From positions 496,001 through 560,000 of the forward strand of contig NZ_JAKIKX010000002.1 of NCBI RefSeq assembly GCF_023283925.1: a stretch of DNA of 64,000 nucleotides. Reading direction: 5' to 3'. Both the position numbers and the translations under genes were made by a program. This DNA comes from Shewanella marisflavi. Its GTDB lineage: Bacteria > Pseudomonadota > Gammaproteobacteria > Enterobacterales > Shewanellaceae. Every line of letters begins with the position of its first letter. Positions within the stretch are counted from its first letter, which is position 1. Below are positions 35,389 to 45,880 of this stretch, piece by piece. The notes under the pieces were generated by a model, which saw only the letters and a program-made list of their open reading frames with translations, was not told where the DNA came from and searched no databases.

Positions 35389-36942
35389 ATGGGGCAAGAG
35401 ATTCTGGCCAGCGTCAACACGATAAAGGAGCGGATCACCTATCATGATGATCCCCTCAACCTCTATCAGCAATTGACGCAAGACGCAGCACATACCATGT
35501 TGCTGGAGTCGGCAGAAATAGACAGTAAGGATCACCTAAAAAGTATCATCATGACCCACGCCGCCTTGGCGATTCGTTGTGAAGGATACCAGCTGACCTT
35601 CAGCGCATTGAGCGACAATGGTCGAGCTTTGCTTGCCCCCATCGCCAACTTCTTTAACGTCGCCAATAGCCAACTCGAGGGTGATCATCTGACCCTTCGC
35701 CTGCAAAAAGATGCCGGGCAGTTAGATGAAGATGCCAGACTTAAGTCAACTTCGCCGCTAGATGGGTTACGCAGCCTCCTTAACCATATTGATACCGGGA
35801 AGCAGACCGATTTTGAAACCCTGTTTCTCGGTGGCGTATTAGCCTTCGACCTTATCGATACCATAGAGCCACTGCCCCAAGTCGCCCCCAGTGCCAACAG
35901 CTGCCCCGATTATCTCTTTTATCTAGCCGAAACCCTTATCTTGGTTGACCATCAGCAGCGCAGCGCCGATATCATCACCCATGACTTCACTCAGCAAGCC
36001 AGCACTCAAGCCATGCTCGCCGAGCGCCTGCGACAACTGAGTCAAAGCTGCCAGACACTTTCGCCCGTGGCCCCCTTAAAGCCCGTGCTCCATGAAGCCG
36101 AGGTCAACATCTCAGATGATACCTTCAAGACGATAGTGACAGATCTGAAAGAGCATATCGTCGCCGGAGACATTTTTCAGGTCGTGCCTTCACGCAGTTT
36201 CAGCCTTCCCTGCCCCAGCACGCTAGGCGCCTATCGCGCCCTGAGGCAAACCAACCCTAGCCCCTATATGTTCTATTTTCGCGGCGATGACTTTACCTTG
36301 TTTGGCGCCTCGCCAGAGAGCGCACTCAAATATGAGGCCAGCACTAATCAGGTAGAGATCTATCCCATCGCCGGCACCCGCAAACGCGGTAAGACGCCCA
36401 CAGGCGAGATAGATTTCGATCTCGATAGCCGCATCGAACTTGAACTGCGTCTGGATAAGAAAGAGCTGTCAGAGCACCTGATGTTAGTGGATCTGGCCCG
36501 CAACGACGTGGCCCGCATCAGTCAAAGTGGTACGCGCAAGGTAGCCGAACTTCTCAAGGTCGACCGATACTCCCACGTGATGCATCTGGTCAGCCGGGTA
36601 ACGGGGCAGCTTAGAGCCGACCTCGACGCCCTGCACGCCTATCAGGCTTGTATGAATATGGGCACCTTAACGGGTGCTCCCAAAGTCAGCGCGGCGCAGC
36701 TTATCCGCACCGCCGAAAAAACACGCCGCGGCAGCTACGGCGGCGCGGTCGGCTATCTCAATGGCCTGGGTGATATGGACACCTGCATCATCATCCGCTC
36801 AGCCTTTGTTAAAGAGGGCATAGCCCATATTCAGGCTGGCGCAGGCGTAGTCTATGATTCAGATCCCCAGGCCGAGGCCGATGAAACCCGCCAAAAAGCC
36901 CAAGCCGTTATTTCAGCCATTAAGATGGGAGGCGGACTATGA
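35389..36942 (+). CDS. trpE: Anthranilate synthase component I
   Basis: TrpE (517 residues) makes anthranilate from chorismate with ammonia supplied by TrpG. The feedback site is seen at MLLESAEID (near residue 38) with the conserved LLES. The catalytic domain has the usual motifs: GDIFQVVPSRSF, NPSPYMFYF, FGASPESAL, IAGTRKRG, ELSEHLMLVDLARND and GTLTGAPKVSAAQLI. AGGAG precedes the ATG. First structural gene after the attenuator; its end overlaps trpG by four bases. Confidence 0.98.
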   Translation: MGQEILASVNTIKERITYHDDPLNLYQQLTQDAAHTMLLESAEIDSKDHLKSIIMTHAALAIRCEGYQLTFSALSDNGRALLAPIANFFNVANSQLEGDHLTLRLQKDAGQLDEDARLKSTSPLDGLRSLLNHIDTGKQTDFETLFLGGVLAFDLIDTIEPLPQVAPSANSCPDYLFYLAETLILVDHQQRSADIITHDFTQQASTQAMLAERLRQLSQSCQTLSPVAPLKPVLHEAEVNISDDTFKTIVTDLKEHIVAGDIFQVVPSRSFSLPCPSTLGAYRALRQTNPSPYMFYFRGDDFTLFGASPESALKYEASTNQVEIYPIAGTRKRGKTPTGEIDFDLDSRIELELRLDKKELSEHLMLVDLARNDVARISQSGTRKVAELLKVDRYSHVMHLVSRVTGQLRADLDALHAYQACMNMGTLTGAPKVSAAQLIRTAEKTRRGSYGGAVGYLNGLGDMDTCIIIRSAFVKEGIAHIQAGAGVVYDSDPQAEADETRQKAQAVISAIKMGGGL

Positions 36943-37550
36943 AGCTCTACCTACTGGATAATTTCGACTCTTTTACCTACAACCTGGTAGATCAGTTCCG
37001 CAGCTTAGGCTTTGAGGTGGTGATCTACCGCAACGATCTCGATGCCCAATTTATTGCCGACAAACTGCTGCAAGAACAAGGCAAGGCTGCCCTGGTACTA
37101 TCCCCCGGCCCTGGCGCACCCCATGAAGCCGGTTGCTTGATGCCACTTATCGGCCTCTTGGCGGGTAAGGTGCCCATGCTGGGGATCTGCCTAGGACACC
37201 AGGCGATGGTCGAACATTTCGGTGGCAAGGTCGAGCGAGCCAAACAGGTAGTGCATGGCAAAGCCAGTCCAACCAGCCACAATGGGCAAGGACTGTTTCA
37301 AGGGCTGCCTTCTCCGCTGCCGGTCGCACGCTACCACAGCCTGGTCGCCACTGAGGTACCCGAATGTCTAGAGGTGATCGCCACCACAGAGGAGATGCCG
37401 ATGGCCATCTCTCACAAGCAGATAAAAGCCGTGGGCTTTCAATTTCACCCAGAGTCGATTTTGACCACCTTAGGTAGCCAACTGCTCACGCAAACATTGA
37501 CCTATCTGACCCAAGACACCCAAGACGCTGACGGCCAAGGAGTAGAGTAA
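36939..37550 (+). CDS. trpG: Anthranilate synthase component II (glutamine amidotransferase)
   Basis: This 203-residue class I amidotransferase releases ammonia from glutamine for TrpE. The catalytic triad is present: Cys in MLGICLGHQAM (near 85), and His and Glu in FQFHPESILT (near 170). LLDNFDSFTYNLVDQF is the standard N-terminus. It is not fused to TrpD, unlike in E. coli. The overlap with trpE is ATGA; trpD starts on the last base of its stop. Confidence 0.98.
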   Translation: MKLYLLDNFDSFTYNLVDQFRSLGFEVVIYRNDLDAQFIADKLLQEQGKAALVLSPGPGAPHEAGCLMPLIGLLAGKVPMLGICLGHQAMVEHFGGKVERAKQVVHGKASPTSHNGQGLFQGLPSPLPVARYHSLVATEVPECLEVIATTEEMPMAISHKQIKAVGFQFHPESILTTLGSQLLTQTLTYLTQDTQDADGQGVE

Positions 37551-38587
37551 TGAATGAACGACAGCCCATTTTAGACAGACTGTACCAGGGCCACGCCATC
37601 AGCCGCGAAGACACCAAAATCCTATTTGGCGACATAGTGCAGGGTGAGATGGATCCTGTAACTATGGCCGGCATGCTGGTCGCCATGAAGATGCGCGGCG
37701 AGACCATAGATGAGATCTCCGGCGCCGCCGATGCCCTGCTGCAGGCCGCCAAACCATTCCCCACACCAAGTGATACCACGCGCGCCCAGGGCGTTGTCGA
37801 TATCGTTGGCACTGGCGGTGATGGTCACAACACCATCAATATCTCAACCACCTCAGCCTTTGTTGCAGCGGCCGCGGGGGCTAAGGTCGCCAAACACGGC
37901 AATCGCAGCGTATCGAGCAAGTCAGGGTCATCGGATCTGCTGGCGCAGTTTGGTATCGATTTGACCATGGCACCTGAGATAGCGCGTGACTGTCTTGACG
38001 ACCTGGGGCTCTGCTTTTTGTTCGCGCCTCACTACCACGGCGGCGTGCGCCACGCGGTGCCCGTTCGTCAGGCATTAAAAACCCGCACCCTGTTTAACGT
38101 CTTAGGCCCACTGATCAATCCGGCACGGCCCGACTACATGCTACTGGGCGTCTATGATGAAAAGCTGGTACGTCCAATTTGCGACGTGCTCAAGGCGCTG
38201 GATGTCAAACGCGCCATGGTGGTTCATGGCAGTGGCCTGGATGAGGTCGCCATTCACGGCGACACCTTAGTATGTGAATTACAACAGGGCACCATCCGCG
38301 AATATCGCCTGACACCTGAGCAGCTCGGGCTGCATCAAACCAGCATAGAGGCCTTATGCGGCGGCGATCCTCAAGAAAATGCCGAAATTACCCGCGCCAT
38401 ATTGCAAGGCAATGGAAAATTAGCGCACACTGAAGCGGTTGCCGCCAACGCAGGCTGCGCCCTCTATGTGGCCGGCCTGAGCGATACACCGGCGCAAGGC
38501 GTCGCTTTAGCACTTGAAATCCTAAAACATGGCAAGGCCTACAGCCTACTTGAACAGCTCGCTAGCGCGAGTCAGGGGAACAACTAA
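37550..38587 (+). CDS. trpD: Anthranilate phosphoribosyltransferase
   Basis: TrpD transfers phosphoribose from PRPP to anthranilate. The 345-residue protein shows the glycine-rich PRPP loop VDIVGTGGDGHNTINIST (near 85), the KHGNRSVSSKSGSSDLLAQFG anthranilate-site segment and HYHGGVRHAVPVRQALKTRTLFNVLGPLINPA. It is of the stand-alone type. The ATG overlaps the trpG stop by one base (TAATG). Confidence 0.98.
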   Translation: MNERQPILDRLYQGHAISREDTKILFGDIVQGEMDPVTMAGMLVAMKMRGETIDEISGAADALLQAAKPFPTPSDTTRAQGVVDIVGTGGDGHNTINISTTSAFVAAAAGAKVAKHGNRSVSSKSGSSDLLAQFGIDLTMAPEIARDCLDDLGLCFLFAPHYHGGVRHAVPVRQALKTRTLFNVLGPLINPARPDYMLLGVYDEKLVRPICDVLKALDVKRAMVVHGSGLDEVAIHGDTLVCELQQGTIREYRLTPEQLGLHQTSIEALCGGDPQENAEITRAILQGNGKLAHTEAVAANAGCALYVAGLSDTPAQGVALALEILKHGKAYSLLEQLASASQGNN

Positions 38588-40057
38588 ATGGGAGCCAGCG
38601 TGAATAGTTCGAACGACACCCCACAGGCCGCCAGCAATGTGCTGACGCGAATCGTCGATACCAAGGCAGAGCACATTGCCGCCCTAAAACTCAGATTTCC
38701 TGAAGACTCACTGCAACCTCAGCAGTCAGATCGCAGCCTGTTTGCGGCGCTTAAAGCCCCTAACGCCGGTTTCATCTTCGAGTGTAAGAAAGCCAGCCCA
38801 TCTAAGGGCCTGATTCGTAAAGACTTCGACGTTGAAGGCATCGCCGATGTTTATAAGCATTATGCTGCGGCTATCTCAGTGCTGACCGATGAGCAATTTT
38901 TTCAAGGCGACATGGACTATCTACCTAAGGTTCGCGCCCGGGTCACTCAGCCCATCTTGTGTAAAGACTTTTTCGTCGATCCCTATCAGGTCAAGCTAGC
39001 GGCCCATCAGGGGGCTGATGCCATCTTGCTGATGCTCTCTGTGCTGGACGATGAGCAGTATAAAACGCTCGCCACTCTGGCTGCCCAGTACCAGTTGGAT
39101 GTGCTGACCGAGGTCAGTAATGAAGAGGAGCTTAAACGCGCCATCGCCTTGGATGCAGCCATCATAGGGATTAACAATCGCAACCTGAGAGATCTCACCA
39201 CAGATCTGGCGACCACAGAGGCGCTCGCGCCACATATCCCGGCAGACCGAGTAGTCGTCAGCGAATCTGGTATCTACAACCAGCAGCAGGTCAGAAGATT
39301 GAGTCCTCTGGTGGATGGCTTCTTGGTAGGCAGTTCACTGATGGCCGAAGCCGACCTGGACCTTGCCTGCCGCGCACTCACCCTTGGCCACAATAAAGTC
39401 TGCGGTCTGACCCGCGTCGAAGACGTAAACGCCGTCGCCAATGCTGGCGCCCTCTATGGCGGCCTGATCTTCGCCAGCAAGTCACCTCGCTGTGTGACGC
39501 CTGAGCAGGCGCAGGAGATGGTCGAACAGCAGCGAAGCAGCGGTAAAGCACTGCATTTTGTTGGTGTGTTCGTCAATGAAGATATCGCCACCATCGCCGC
39601 ACTTGCAAAACGCCTTGAGCTGTTTGCTGTGCAGCTTCATGGCAGTGAGAGCGAATACGATATCGACCAACTCAGACTTGCCCTAGACGCACAAGGAAGC
39701 CAAACCCAAATTTGGAAGGCGGTTGCCGTCAATGTCGATGCCGGTGTTAATGTCGACAGTGATGACTCACAAGCATTAACCATTCCGGTCAACGCCGATC
39801 GCCTGCTTTACGACAGCAAAACAAGCGCGACAAACGGCGTACAGTTTGGCGGTACAGGGCAATCCTTTAACTGGCAGCAGCAGTTGCCCAATAAGGCAAG
39901 AGCCATGTTAGCCGGCGGTCTGAGTGCAGATAACGCCTTCGACGCTGCCAAACAAGGCTTCTTCGGGCTGGATTTCAACTCAGGCCTCGAGTCGGCGCCA
40001 GGTATTAAAGATCATGAGTTGATCGCCCGCACCTTTGCCACCTTACGACAATACTAG
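38588..40057 (+). CDS. trpCF: Indole-3-glycerol phosphate synthase / PRA isomerase fusion
   Basis: The 489-residue bifunctional enzyme has TrpC in the first half (VLTRIVDTKAEHIAALK; FIFECKKASPSKGLIRKDFDV; PILCKDFFVDPYQV; VVSESGIYN) and TrpF in the second from about residue 262 (VCGLTRVEDVNAV; FVGVFVNED; LHGSESEYDI; MLAGGLSADNAFDA). This is the fusion seen in most gammaproteobacteria. It starts directly after the trpD stop. A stretch around 385-405 (NVDAGVNVDSDDSQALT) is a slightly expanded linker. Confidence 0.97.
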   Translation: MGASVNSSNDTPQAASNVLTRIVDTKAEHIAALKLRFPEDSLQPQQSDRSLFAALKAPNAGFIFECKKASPSKGLIRKDFDVEGIADVYKHYAAAISVLTDEQFFQGDMDYLPKVRARVTQPILCKDFFVDPYQVKLAAHQGADAILLMLSVLDDEQYKTLATLAAQYQLDVLTEVSNEEELKRAIALDAAIIGINNRNLRDLTTDLATTEALAPHIPADRVVVSESGIYNQQQVRRLSPLVDGFLVGSSLMAEADLDLACRALTLGHNKVCGLTRVEDVNAVANAGALYGGLIFASKSPRCVTPEQAQEMVEQQRSSGKALHFVGVFVNEDIATIAALAKRLELFAVQLHGSESEYDIDQLRLALDAQGSQTQIWKAVAVNVDAGVNVDSDDSQALTIPVNADRLLYDSKTSATNGVQFGGTGQSFNWQQQLPNKARAMLAGGLSADNAFDAAKQGFFGLDFNSGLESAPGIKDHELIARTFATLRQY

Positions 40058-40108
40058 ATTTTAATTTTGCGGCGCCCACTCAGCGCCGCCAAGCAACGAG
40101 AGACACAA

Positions 40109-41329
40109 ATGATGACTAAGTTGGACCCCTATTTTGGTGAATATGGCGGCATGTTTGTCCCCCAGATCCTAATGCCAGCCCTTAAGCAGCTGGAAAGCGC
40201 CTTCGTCGACGCTCAAAACGATGAGAGCTTCAAGGCGGAGTTCAGCGATCTGCTGAAAAACTATGCCGGTCGCCCAACCGCCCTAACTCTAACCCGTAAT
40301 CTCAGCCCTAACCCACTGGTGAAGATCTACCTAAAACGTGAAGATCTGCTCCATGGCGGCGCCCACAAGACCAACCAGGTATTGGGCCAAGCCCTGTTAG
40401 CCAAGCGTATGGGTAAAAAAGAGATCATCGCCGAAACTGGCGCGGGTCAGCACGGGGTTGCTACGGCGCTGGCCTGTGCCCTTTTGGGTCTAAAATGTAA
40501 GGTTTACATGGGCGCCAAAGATGTTGAGCGTCAATCACCCAATGTGTTTCGTATGCGTCTAATGGGCGCCGAGGTTATCCCTGTCACCTCTGGCTCTGCC
40601 ACCTTAAAAGATGCCTGCAACGAGGCGATGCGCGACTGGTCCGGTAGCTATGACAAGGCCCATTACCTATTGGGCACCGCGGCCGGACCACATCCCTTCC
40701 CCACCATAGTGCGCGAATTTCAGCGCATGATAGGCGAAGAGACTAAGGCGCAGATCCTCGAACGTGAGGGCCGCCTACCCGACGCGGTGATCGCCTGTGT
40801 CGGCGGCGGATCAAACGCCATCGGCATGTTCGCCGACTTTATCGATGAACCCTCAGTCAAATTGATCGGTGTCGAGCCAGCGGGCTTAGGCATAGACACC
40901 CCGAAGCATGGCGCGCCGCTTAAACACGGTAAGACAGGGATCTTCTTCGGCATGAAGGCGCCTCTAATGCAAGATAGAGAGGGCCAGATTGAAGAGTCTT
41001 ACTCTATCTCGGCTGGCCTGGATTTCCCATCAGTGGGACCACAGCACGCCCATCTGGCTGCCACCGGGCGCGCCACCTATGAGTCGGCCACAGATGACGA
41101 GGCACTCGAGGCCTTCCAGCTGCTGGCTCGCAGTGAAGGGATCATCCCGGCGCTGGAATCGGCTCATGCCCTGGCCTATGCCATTAAGCTAGCCGAGACC
41201 GCCACTGAAGAAACCCTGCTAGTGGTTAACCTGTCTGGTCGCGGTGACAAAGATATCTTTACCGTCGCCGATATTTTAGAGCAAAAAGACAATCAAGCAG
41301 CCACAGATAAGGAGAGCGGCAATGAGTAA
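40109..41329 (+). CDS. trpB: Tryptophan synthase beta chain
   Basis: TrpB joins indole to serine with PLP. The 406-residue protein has [11 protein letters not shown], the PLP-lysine motif [29 protein letters not shown], and the phosphate loop [13 protein letters not shown] start at the ATG 40109; a TTG 14 codons earlier precedes any family similarity, and the ATG one codon later is nearly as good. It overlaps trpA by eight bases, which fits coupled synthesis of the alpha2beta2 complex. Confidence 0.97.
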   Translation: MMTKLDPYFGEYGGMFVPQILMPALKQLESAFVDAQNDESFKAEFSDLLKNYAGRPTALTLTRNLSPNPLVKIYLKREDLLHGGAHKTNQVLGQALLAKRMGKKEIIAETGAGQHGVATALACALLGLKCKVYMGAKDVERQSPNVFRMRLMGAEVIPVTSGSATLKDACNEAMRDWSGSYDKAHYLLGTAAGPHPFPTIVREFQRMIGEETKAQILEREGRLPDAVIACVGGGSNAIGMFADFIDEPSVKLIGVEPAGLGIDTPKHGAPLKHGKTGIFFGMKAPLMQDREGQIEESYSISAGLDFPSVGPQHAHLAATGRATYESATDDEALEAFQLLARSEGIIPALESAHALAYAIKLAETATEETLLVVNLSGRGDKDIFTVADILEQKDNQAATDKESGNE

Positions 41330-42125
41330 CCGTTATCAGGCAGCCTTTGCCGCGCTAAAGCAGAATAATCGTGGCGCCTTTGTGCCTTTCGTGACCATAG
41401 GCGATCCCAATAAAGAGCTGTCACTCAAGATCATTAACACCTTAGTCGACAACGGTGCAGACGCCCTCGAGTTGGGCTTTCCCTTCTCAGATCCGCTTGC
41501 CGACGGCCCGGTGATCCAAGGCGCCAACTTAAGATCTCTGGCAGCAGGCACCACGCCAAGCGACTGTTTTGACATTATCAAAGCGGTGCGCAGTCAGTAC
41601 CCAGAGTTACCCATAGGTCTGCTGCTGTACGCCAACCTAGTTTTCGCCAACGGTGTCGATAACTTCTACGCCAAGGCCAAGGCCGCCGGTGTCGATTCTG
41701 TGCTTATCGCCGATGTGCCGGTAGAAGAAGCTACGCCCTTTATCAGCGCCGCCAAAGCCCACCACATCGCGCCGATCTTTATCGCACCGCCTAATGGCGA
41801 TGCTGAGACACTGCGCCAAGTTTCAGAGGCAGGCGAAGGCTACACCTATCTGCTATCCCGTGCAGGCGTGACTGGCACTGAATCAAAGGCGGGCATGCCC
41901 CTTGACGATATTCTGGCGCAGCTTAAGACCTTCGATGCGCCTCCGCCACTGCTGGGCTTTGGCATTGCCGAGCCGGCACAAGTTAAGGCGGCCATCGCAT
42001 CGGGTGCCTTTGGTGCCATCTCAGGCTCTGCCGTGGTGAAAATTATCGAGACCCATCAAGATGATGAGCCTGCGCTGCTCGCCGCCTTAGCCAAGTTCAC
42101 CCGCGAGATGAAAGCGGCAACCTAA
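41322..42125 (+). CDS. trpA: Tryptophan synthase alpha chain
   Basis: TrpA cleaves indole-3-glycerol phosphate and channels indole to TrpB. The 267-residue TIM barrel carries the catalytic glutamate and aspartate in [26 protein letters not shown] (near 50-60), then [28 protein letters not shown] and the phosphate-binding [10 protein letters not shown] and GAISGSAVV. Last gene of the operon, followed by a strong terminator. Confidence 0.98.
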   Translation: MSNRYQAAFAALKQNNRGAFVPFVTIGDPNKELSLKIINTLVDNGADALELGFPFSDPLADGPVIQGANLRSLAAGTTPSDCFDIIKAVRSQYPELPIGLLLYANLVFANGVDNFYAKAKAAGVDSVLIADVPVEEATPFISAAKAHHIAPIFIAPPNGDAETLRQVSEAGEGYTYLLSRAGVTGTESKAGMPLDDILAQLKTFDAPPPLLGFGIAEPAQVKAAIASGAFGAISGSAVVKIIETHQDDEPALLAALAKFTREMKAAT

Positions 42126-42193
42126 GTCCCCAGCGCCTGAAGCTTAAAGCGAGCGCCAAGGACTAACAACCAAGCGCTCTCCAAGACCACCTA

Positions 42194-42222
42194 AAAATCC
42201 CTGCCTGCTGCAGGGATTTTTT
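42194..42222 (+). terminator. Terminator of the trp operon
   Basis: An 11-bp stem (AAAATCCCTGC / GCAGGGATTTT) with a 5-base loop runs into six T, about 70 bases past the trpA stop. Confidence 0.92.
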
Positions 42223-42541
42223 ATTCAACCTTTCCTCTTAACTGATCCTTTTATTCTTGAGTCGCGTACCTGTTTATTAACCCGTAGCGCTTACCCAGGG
42301 TTTACTTAACTGGGGGTTGCTTAACAGGGCTGAGCTCAGCGTTAAGCAGCGCTAACAGTTAAAACTGATTAATTTGGGCCTGAGAATCAATAACACCCAG
42401 CGCCTAAACCCGTTAGGACTATAATTGCTCTAGCAGTGATAATTTTTACTGACGGCGCTTATATTCAGGGCTCTTGGTGCTCTAATAGCATTTCGAGCTA
42501 AAGGCTTTTCCCTTAGTCTTCATTTAACAAAAGGACACTTC
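42223..42541. other. Intergenic region between trp and the HAD gene
   Basis: About 320 bases with no credible gene. It must carry the promoter for the HAD-CIA30 pair. Short repeats of the GTTAACAG/CTTAACTG kind occur between 42300 and 42365 but form no clear array. Confidence 0.4.
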
Positions 42542-43147
42542 ATGCAAAGGTTTGACAACACATTCAAAGGGGTGATTTTCGATCTCGACGGCACCTTAGT
42601 GAGCAGTTCTCTCGACTTTAAGGCCCTCAAGCAGGCGATTGGTTGCCCATCACAGCAAGATATTCTCACCTTTGTAAAACAGCTGCCGAAGACGCTCTCA
42701 GAACAAGCGTTAGCCATCATCACCCAAGCCGAACACTTAGATGCGCTCAGCGCCAAGCCGCTCGATGGCGCCTTAGCCCTATTGGACTTTCTGCTACTGC
42801 AACAGATCCCCATGGCAATAGTGACCCGCAACAGTCGCCGGGCCGCCGAGTTAAAAATAGAGCGCGGTGCACTGCCGATAGACCAGCTTTACAGCCGAGA
42901 CGATGGCCCTGCCAAACCCGATCCCAGCTGCTTGCTGATGTTGGCCAAGGCCTGGCAAATCGCCCCCCAGCATATCGCCTATGTAGGCGACCATCACTAT
43001 GATGTCCAAGCTGCTAAGCGCGCTGGTATGCAATCTGTGTTACTTAGCAAGCAGCGATCCTATGGTGAGCAACATGGTGCCAGCTTTATCTTTAAGGATC
43101 TTGTTGAACTCCATAGGGCCTTGCCCTCTATCTCGCTATGCGCTTAA
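42542..43147 (+). CDS. HAD-superfamily phosphatase
   Basis: The 201-residue protein has all HAD signatures: the nucleophile motif FDLDGTLVSS (near 15), the threonine motif AIVTRNSRR (near 90), a lysine in AKPDPSC and the acidic motif YVGDHHYDVQAAKRAGM. A helical cap lies between motifs I and II, as in phosphoglycolate-phosphatase-like enzymes. The substrate cannot be told. It overlaps the following CIA30-family gene by ten bases, so the two are co-translated. Confidence 0.9.
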   Translation: MQRFDNTFKGVIFDLDGTLVSSSLDFKALKQAIGCPSQQDILTFVKQLPKTLSEQALAIITQAEHLDALSAKPLDGALALLDFLLLQQIPMAIVTRNSRRAAELKIERGALPIDQLYSRDDGPAKPDPSCLLMLAKAWQIAPQHIAYVGDHHYDVQAAKRAGMQSVLLSKQRSYGEQHGASFIFKDLVELHRALPSISLCA

Positions 43148-43743
43148 TCCCCATGAGCAGCCGCCTATTGCTGACGTCATTACTGCTCATGCCATACCTG
43201 CTAATGACTCAAGGAGCCAATGCCAAAATGCAAGGATTAGAACTACTCGCCCACCCTGGTCACTGGGAGATAGTTAACGATGGGGTAATGGGCGGACGCT
43301 CCCAGAGTCGGCTCAGTGAGGCCTTGACCAAGCAGCAAGAATATATACTGCGCTTTAGCGGTCAGGTATCTCTTGAAAACAATGGCGGTTTTGCCTCTGT
43401 ATCCCGTTCGCTGAACCACGAAGAGCAACACACACTGCAGCAAAGCAATCCAAGACGCATCAGTATCGAGGCCTTAGGTGATGGCAAGCGCTATCAGCTA
43501 AGACTTAAAGTCCTCAAACAGGGGCAACTGGTAGGCTATAAAGCGGGATTTACCACTCAAGCTGCCACCGATGGGCAGTGGTCATTTGAACCAAGTGATT
43601 TTATAGAGACCTTTCGCGGTAACGATTATCCAGAACGTGCCTCTCCTGACTTTACACAGATCATCGCCGTTGGCCTGCTCATTGGTGATGGCCAAGAAGG
43701 CGACTTCGAGCTGCAACTAAGAGAGATCGGCATTCAAGAATAA
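43138..43743 (+). CDS. CIA30-family protein with signal peptide
   Basis: The 201-residue protein begins with a hydrophobic signal-like stretch (LLLTSLLLMPYLLMTQGANA, ending near residue 29). The rest is a CIA30 domain of galactose-binding jelly-roll type, with WEIVNDGVMGGRSQSRL and FSGQVSLENNGGFASV, both characteristic. The mitochondrial namesake helps assemble complex I; bacterial members have no settled function, and export here argues against a direct complex I role. The start overlaps the HAD gene stop region. Confidence 0.85.
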   Translation: MRLIPMSSRLLLTSLLLMPYLLMTQGANAKMQGLELLAHPGHWEIVNDGVMGGRSQSRLSEALTKQQEYILRFSGQVSLENNGGFASVSRSLNHEEQHTLQQSNPRRISIEALGDGKRYQLRLKVLKQGQLVGYKAGFTTQAATDGQWSFEPSDFIETFRGNDYPERASPDFTQIIAVGLLIGDGQEGDFELQLREIGIQE

Positions 43744-43755
43744 ACGCTAAACTCA

Positions 43756-44937
43756 CTAGCCCTGGTGCGAGAGGAACTCGATGATCTCATCCATATTGAG
43801 GTCAAAATCATCGGCGCGCACATTTTTTACGATAAGATCGTCACGCATCGCCGCTAGATCGATATTGGCAGACACCTCAAAATGATTCGGATTCAGGCTG
43901 TAGAAGGGCTTCACCTTAGGTCGAATAGGATCTTGACGATTATGACTCTCCACAATGGCCAGACGATTCGACTCCAGCTGCACCAAAGAGCCCACGGGAT
44001 AAACCCCCATACATTTGATGAAATGATCCACCAACTCAGCATCCAGCTCCTTGTTCTCCCCTAAGGCCCTGAGAATACTAAAGGCCTTCACCTGGGGATA
44101 ACCCGCCTTATAGCAACGATTTGCCGTTAAGGCATCGAAAATATCACAGATGGAAATCATTCGGCCGTATAACGAGATATGCTCAGCGCGCACGCCATAG
44201 GGATAGCCCTTACCGTTGAGCTTTTCGTGATGCAGTTTGGCCACCTCCAAACTGAGCGGGGTAATATTTGGCGTGGCTTCAATGATACGAATCGAATGGT
44301 TGGCGTGGGTTTTCATCACCTCAAACTCGTCGGCAGTCAGCTTGCCCGGCTTATCGAGAATGGCGGGTGGGATCATGATCTTACCCACATCATGCAAGAA
44401 GGCGCCAATGGCCAACTCATGCACAATCGCTTTATCTATCTTGAGATAGCAGGCAAAAATGGTCATCAATACTGACACGGCCACAGAGTGCTCTAATAGA
44501 TACTGATCTTTGTGGCGTATATTGATCACGCAGGCCAGCGCATCGGGATTTTCAAAGATGGCTGATATCGACTGCTCGGTGACACTCTTTACTGGCTCCA
44601 GCGACAGCGGCACACCATTTTTGGCATCATCAAACAGCCTAGCCTGTATCGCCTTTGACTCTTCAAACAGTTGCTTAGCCTGGGTTAATTGCTGCTTAAA
44701 ACCTAATGAGCGTCGTGGGGGCTTAGGGGCAGTAGATTTAGCCACCTCAGTGGCAGCCAGGCGTCTTTTGCTGGTATCCACCAACAGCTTCTCGACCCCT
44801 TTACGCTTAAATCCGTCTATGACCTGCTGCTTAGCGATCCATCCCTGCTCGGCCAGATGGAATTTATTCTTGGGCAGAGAGATCTCAACCACATACATGC
44901 CAACAGCCAATTCAGAAACATCCAGTTCCACTATCAT
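43756..44937 (-). CDS. HD-GYP cyclic-di-GMP phosphodiesterase with DUF3391
   Basis: The 393-residue protein has an N-terminal DUF3391 domain (IVELDVSELAVGMYVVEISLP...) and an HD-GYP domain: LLEHSVAVSVLM, AFLHDVGKIMIPPAILDKPGKL, HEKLNGKGYPYGV and ICDIFDALTANRCYK. The HD pair and the GYP are intact, so c-di-GMP hydrolysis is likely. There is no membrane segment. The Shine-Dalgarno GGAGG (44948-44952) can pair with CCTCC nine bases upstream in a small hairpin, which may limit translation. Confidence 0.93.
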   Translation of the reverse strand: MIVELDVSELAVGMYVVEISLPKNKFHLAEQGWIAKQQVIDGFKRKGVEKLLVDTSKRRLAATEVAKSTAPKPPRRSLGFKQQLTQAKQLFEESKAIQARLFDDAKNGVPLSLEPVKSVTEQSISAIFENPDALACVINIRHKDQYLLEHSVAVSVLMTIFACYLKIDKAIVHELAIGAFLHDVGKIMIPPAILDKPGKLTADEFEVMKTHANHSIRIIEATPNITPLSLEVAKLHHEKLNGKGYPYGVRAEHISLYGRMISICDIFDALTANRCYKAGYPQVKAFSILRALGENKELDAELVDHFIKCMGVYPVGSLVQLESNRLAIVESHNRQDPIRPKVKPFYSLNPNHFEVSANIDLAAMRDDLIVKNVRADDFDLNMDEIIEFLSHQG

Positions 44938-45334
44938 TCGTTTTACGCCTCCCCCAGGAGGAAATTTGTTGTTACTGCCCTGCGCCTCGCCAATTGATCA
45001 CTTTGTCAATGTGTGGCGATAATCGTCTGATGAGCTTTGTATGCCAGAATGTATCACAGCCTTGGGCGAATCAGTGTAAACAAATTTGCTCAAGCTTTGA
45101 AGAAGGTCAAAAAATCCACATCTAATCATTAACATAGCAAGGTGCTTTACAACATTTTAGTGGATTCCCCAGCAAGTGAGGCAACATAAGTGACTCGCTA
45201 AAATGTGCACCAGCGCAGATTAAACTTAATTCATCACAAATGCGGCGCTTCTGCCGTCTATCATCTTTTGCCCCATTGAAGAGGCGTGTTACACTGCGAC
45301 TCATATCTCTTCATTGTTTAGTAAAGTAGCCTAC
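44938..45334. other. Divergent promoter region of the HD-GYP gene and yciB
   Basis: Nearly 400 bases without a gene I can support. For yciB, TACACT (45289-45294) with TTGCCC 16 bases upstream could be a promoter. Confidence 0.4.
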
Positions 45335-45880
45335 ATGAAACAACTGCTCGACTTTTTACCCTTGGTGATCTTTTTCGCCGTCTATAAATTTTTCGACATC
45401 TATATCGCCAGCGGCGCCCTGATCGCGGCCACAGCCTTGCAGTTAATCGTCACCTATCTGCTTTATAAAAAAATCGAGAAGATGCACCTAATCACCTTTG
45501 CCATGGTGAGCTTCTTTGGCACCCTAACCTTAGTCTTTCATGATGATGCCTTTATCAAGTGGAAAGTCACTGTCGTTTATGCCCTGTTTGCCCTGGCGTT
45601 GGCCTTGAGCCAATATCTGAATAAGCCGATCCTCAAAGGGATGTTGGGTAAAGAACTGATTGTGGCCGACAAGATCTGGTCTCATGTCACCTGGTACTGG
45701 GTCTCTTTCTTTGTCGCCTGTGGCCTGGTTAACATCTATGTTGCTTTTAACCTCTCCCAGGAAACCTGGGTGAATTTCAAGGTCTTTGGCCTCACGGCAC
45801 TGACCCTGATCAATACCGTAATCACTGTCGTTTACCTCTATAAACATATGCCTGAAGAACATAAAAAGGAACTCAAATAA
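45335..45880 (+). CDS. yciB: Inner-membrane protein YciB (septation protein A family)
   Basis: The 181-residue protein has five or six hydrophobic segments and the family motifs [43 protein letters not shown] and [38 protein letters not shown]. YciB interacts with elongasome and divisome proteins and affects envelope integrity. I chose the ATG at 45335 ([11 protein letters not shown]); a TTG seven codons upstream is rejected. Its stop overlaps the next start (TAATG). Confidence 0.96.
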   Translation: MKQLLDFLPLVIFFAVYKFFDIYIASGALIAATALQLIVTYLLYKKIEKMHLITFAMVSFFGTLTLVFHDDAFIKWKVTVVYALFALALALSQYLNKPILKGMLGKELIVADKIWSHVTWYWVSFFVACGLVNIYVAFNLSQETWVNFKVFGLTALTLINTVITVVYLYKHMPEEHKKELK

